A stretch of 55,000 bases of DNA, taken from positions 810,001-865,000 of the forward strand of contig JACVTC010000079.1 of NCBI GenBank assembly GCA_016946835.1, written 5' to 3'. This DNA is from Neocallimastix lanati (nom. inval.). Taxonomy: Eukaryota > Neocallimastigomycota > Neocallimastigomycetes > Neocallimastigales > Neocallimastigaceae. Below, piece by piece: positions 51,985 through 55,000 of the stretch (the stretch's first letter is position 1; every line of letters starts with the position of its first letter). The notes beneath the pieces were generated by a model that was given only the letters and a program-made list of their open reading frames with translations, searched no databases and was not told the origin of the DNA. Made by a program: the position numbers and the translations under genes.

Positions 51985-53560
51985 CAATCAACAAAATAGA
52001 TCGATGGTTGTCAACGACCCAGATGATATCCGTCCAAATTATATAATTGACAAATACACTAGTAATAATTCTAAAAATTGATAAAGAAATAAACGACAGT
52101 TCCAGTGCTGATAATAATAGGAATATTGACATTAATAGTAGAAGAAGTAATATGAATTAAATCATATCTCCAATATCGAATCAATACATATTAACAATTA
52201 TAATATCATTTATAATAATAATAAACTCAACATAAAATCATACAGAAATAATACACATGAAAAGAACCCATATTATAACGATAACGAATTAAGAGAACCA
52301 AAAGATTTTGATGATATCTCTTACCACCTTGATAAAGAAGAATGGATAAATGCAATAAATGAAGAATTTTACATTATGAAGAAATTAAATGTGTTTAAGG
52401 AAGTTCAATTCTTACCAAATGATGTCAATATTGTATCCTGCAAATGGGTATTTAAGTATAAAAGGGATTCAAAAACGTCAAAAATAGAAATATTATAAAA
52501 AGAAAAGCACGACTAGTTCCAAGAGGTTATACCTAAAGATACGGTATCAATTATACTTTTACCTTTTCACCAACATTAAAAATTAGATTCATTCTTTATA
52601 ATTATTGCAATCTCAATCCAGAGAGAATATAAAATAGTAGAAATTGATATCAATACAGCATACTTAAATGCTGAAATTAAATAAAGATTTCTACATTGAA
52701 GCACCAAAGGGAAATCCTATGTATAATAAAGGATACTTAAAATTGAACAAAGCTCATTGTGAGTTTAAACAAGCAGGTAAGGGAGTGGAACGAAACCTTA
52801 AATAATACATTGATAAAAATGGATTATCGAAGACTGGTAAGTGAATCTTGTATTTATATTAAAGAAAATAATACAAAAGAAATCATATGCATTATATATA
52901 TGTGGACGACATATTACTTGCAGGTAAGGCAAAAAAAAATTATATATGTAAAGGAAGAAATTAAAATGTATTTCAATATAAAAGATAAAGGAGATGTCGA
53001 TTTCATAATAGGAATAAAATTTGAGAAATGTCATAATGGGTATATTCTTCATCAAAAATAGTACATTTAAGATTTATTAGTCAAATTCAAACAATCTAAA
53101 TCTCCGCCCATCAAAAACTTAAAATCTAATGAGAATTCTGAACTTCGAAAAGGAACATGTGACGAAACATTATACAGAAGTGAAATAAATAATTTTATTT
53201 ACCTTGGAGTTTGCACCAGACCGGATATATTGTTTGCTGTCAACAAAGCAGCAAGAAGAAAACAAGAATCCTTAACATTAGAGGATTGAACTAATGTTGA
53301 AAGAATTCTTAAGTATCTGAAATATAACAATGGATTATGGTATTAAGTTCACGAAGGACAGACAATTAAAAATATTTGAAGATGTTGACTACGCAGTGGA
53401 TGTAGAGTCAAGAAAATACATATCTCTGGGTTTTTTGATGATGATTAGTACCTCACCCACCAGCTGGTATTCGAAACTTTAAAAATATGTAGCTACTTCG
53501 ACAGCTGAATCCGAGTACTGCAGTGTAAATGATTGCCAATCATAATTTATGGTATTTTAA
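51985..53560 (+). mobile_element. Second Ty1/copia relic (linker, RT, RNase H)
   Basis: On the plus strand the frame fragments read EEWINAINEEFYIMKKLNVF, NIVSCKWVFKYKRDSKT, EIDINTAYLNAEIK, KDKGDVDFIIGIKFEKC, LGVCTRPDILFAVNKAARR, SLTLED-(TGA)-TNVERILKYLK and later TAESEY-like pieces. They parallel the 41-45-kb element domain by domain but are clearly diverged and broken by more than ten stops or shifts. The catalytic YVDD is reduced to a shifted YMWTTYY-like reading near 52900. Gag and integrase are missing, apart from a possible linker at 51990-52150. Confidence 0.85.
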
Positions 53561-54239
53561 TATTTTAAATTAATTAAACATAAAAAATTAATTATGTTAT
53601 CATTAATATCGACAATAAGGCAGCAATTTAAAAATTGTCAAAATCAATCCATAAAAACTAAGATCTGAATTTAATAAAACTAAGCGATTAAGAGTCTCAG
53701 TTGATTCCTATTATTTATAATTAAAAAGTACCTTAATTTAATCCGCTTCACCGTTACGAAATCATATAAGACTTATTTTTTTTTTGAAAAATATTTGGTT
53801 CAAGCAATAACTTATTGAAACCATTAAATTTATGATGATTAGGAAAATAAAATAAGTTATATCATTGTCCGTTTAACTGTTTAAAAGTCATAAAAAGCTC
53901 TTTTTTTTTTTTTTATTTTTTTTTTAGAAGTTAATATCCTTGTCCAAAAATTTTTGACACCGAGTGGAATCATAAAAATATAATCACTTATCTAGAGAGG
54001 AATTTCTAGAGATGCAGCTTTAAAGTTGAGTTGCATAACAGTTCCATTTAAATATCGATGTGTTTTTTTTATTTTTTTATTAAAATTAAAAGTATTCATG
54101 TATTTTATATAAAGATTAAAGTTCGTAATAATTGCGGCTATAAAAAAAAAAATTTAAATATCGATACCATTGACAATAGGTATCGAAATTTAATAAATAT
54201 AACTTCTTGGACTAAATATTTCTTATGAGAAAGAATTCA
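53561..54239. other. AT-rich stretch, possible upstream LINE debris
   Basis: No intact frame. A short plus reading near 53950-54010 (KIFDTEWNHKNIITYLE) looks protein-like and may belong to the LINE relic that follows. Confidence 0.3.
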
Positions 54240-54651
54240 TTATGATTGCCAGCTTAAGGAGACATTCAACCGAAGAGACTTTCTACTATTGAAGCCGAAT
54301 ACCATAAATATTATTGAATGTCTTAAAGAAAGTTCTCTAGATAAAAAGTGATTTATTAGAGTTATTTCAAAATTAAATATTAAATTAATTATATTTATGT
54401 TTAATTCATTAAGTAGAACAATCATAGAAAACAAGCAAATTAAATTCAAATTTCAAAAACTCATAAATATAAAAATTCAATTTTATCAAGGATTACCATC
54501 AAAAAAAAAAAAAAAAATAAAAATAAAAGAATCATACTCGGATATATCAAAACTTAATAAAATACATGTTTGCCGACGATGTTCCAACTAAATATATTAA
54601 TGGAGACAAAATGACCAAATTAACAAACTTAATTTTTTATCAGAACAACAA

Positions 54652-54660
<9 letters not shown>
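54240..54660 (+). pseudogene. LINE reverse transcriptase fragment
   Basis: Plus frames read IIECLKESSLDKK, then TGA, then FIRVISKLNI, then FNSLSRTIIENKQIKFKFQK and IQFYQGLPS. After a shift across an A run comes MFADDVPTKYINGDK (about 54566-54610). QG-L/S-P followed by F/Y-A-D-D is the motif 4/5 pair of non-LTR reverse transcriptases, and the preceding helix and SRTIIEN strand fit motifs 2-3. An A run of about 15 replaces the SP..FN part of the motif. The copy is dead. Together with 28.9 kb it shows that LINEs have been active in this genome. Confidence 0.72.
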
Positions 54661-54686
<26 letters not shown>

Positions 54687-55000
54687 AAAATTTAAATTTA
54701 AATTTGAAAGGGAATTTTTTAAAAAAAATAAAAAAAATTTTTTTGACATATATCATTTTATAATATAAATTATAAAGTTTAATTACTTTATTAGTTTTCA
54801 TTTTATTAAATTTAATTATTTTTTAAATTCTTTAATTTTAATCTTCTTTATATTTGAAACTAGCTATAATTCATATATATAAATTTATTATTTTTCATAA
54901 ATGTTGTAAATGGTAATTACCTTTAATGAATTCCATATTAATAAAATAAAGTTCAATTAATAATTATTAATTCTACATTTTCTTTTACTTACTTTATGTT
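54661..55000. other. AT-rich right edge, nothing recognised
   Basis: Poly(A) followed by A/T-only sequence. No feature was seen up to the window end. Confidence 0.6.

Overview
The window is extremely AT-rich eukaryotic DNA. Intergenic stretches are A/T homopolymers and short A/T microsatellites, and genes show up as islands of more balanced sequence with GT-AG introns of roughly 70-355 bp, A-rich start contexts and TAA or TAG stops. Several features together suggest an anaerobic gut fungus (Neocallimastigomycota): the composition, ABCA-type transporters with short exons, a Kex2-processed secreted peptide, a GPI-type protein relic, and Ty1/copia, LINE and short poly(A)-tailed elements. That assignment is inference; another very AT-rich protist or fungus is possible.

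Left part (1-20 kb): two ABCA-type transporter genes lie head to head and share a 2.3 kb AT-only intergenic region. The minus-strand gene (seven exons in view) runs off the left edge inside its nucleotide-binding domain. The plus-strand gene (5591-10872, six exons including one of 10 nt) is complete and encodes a half-transporter with an unusual extracellular insert: two copies of a helical module plus a Ser/Pro linker. After about 7 kb of repeats (a retroposon with a 16-bp target duplication, a foldback element with a 9-bp target duplication, and a heptamer satellite) comes a three-exon gene for a putative type II membrane glycosyltransferase-like protein (18111-19801).

Middle part (20-37 kb): mostly repeats and relics. 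Exceptions are an intact gene for a secreted, Kex2-type precursor with a 51-residue, six-cysteine mature peptide (26089-26598), and a PD-(D/E)XK transposase/Rpn-like ORF (32297-34042) whose C-terminus is a 23-copy heptad array with a five-copy higher-order pattern. A LINE endonuclease relic sits next to a TTAGGG-like tract. A 2-kb TTTTA-based satellite (35.2-37.3 kb) abuts the next relic.

Right part (37-55 kb): a graveyard. A large GPI-type surface-protein pseudogene is followed by a fragment resembling the N-terminal half of an Rpb2-type RNA polymerase subunit (probably virus- or linear-plasmid-like), a nearly full-length but broken Ty1/copia element on the minus strand, a second copia relic on the plus strand, and a LINE reverse-transcriptase relic. 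A theme across the relics is TGA at positions where Trp is expected, while the intact genes use TGG. This fits G-to-A decay rather than a changed code. All readings are by eye; no similarity searches were run.
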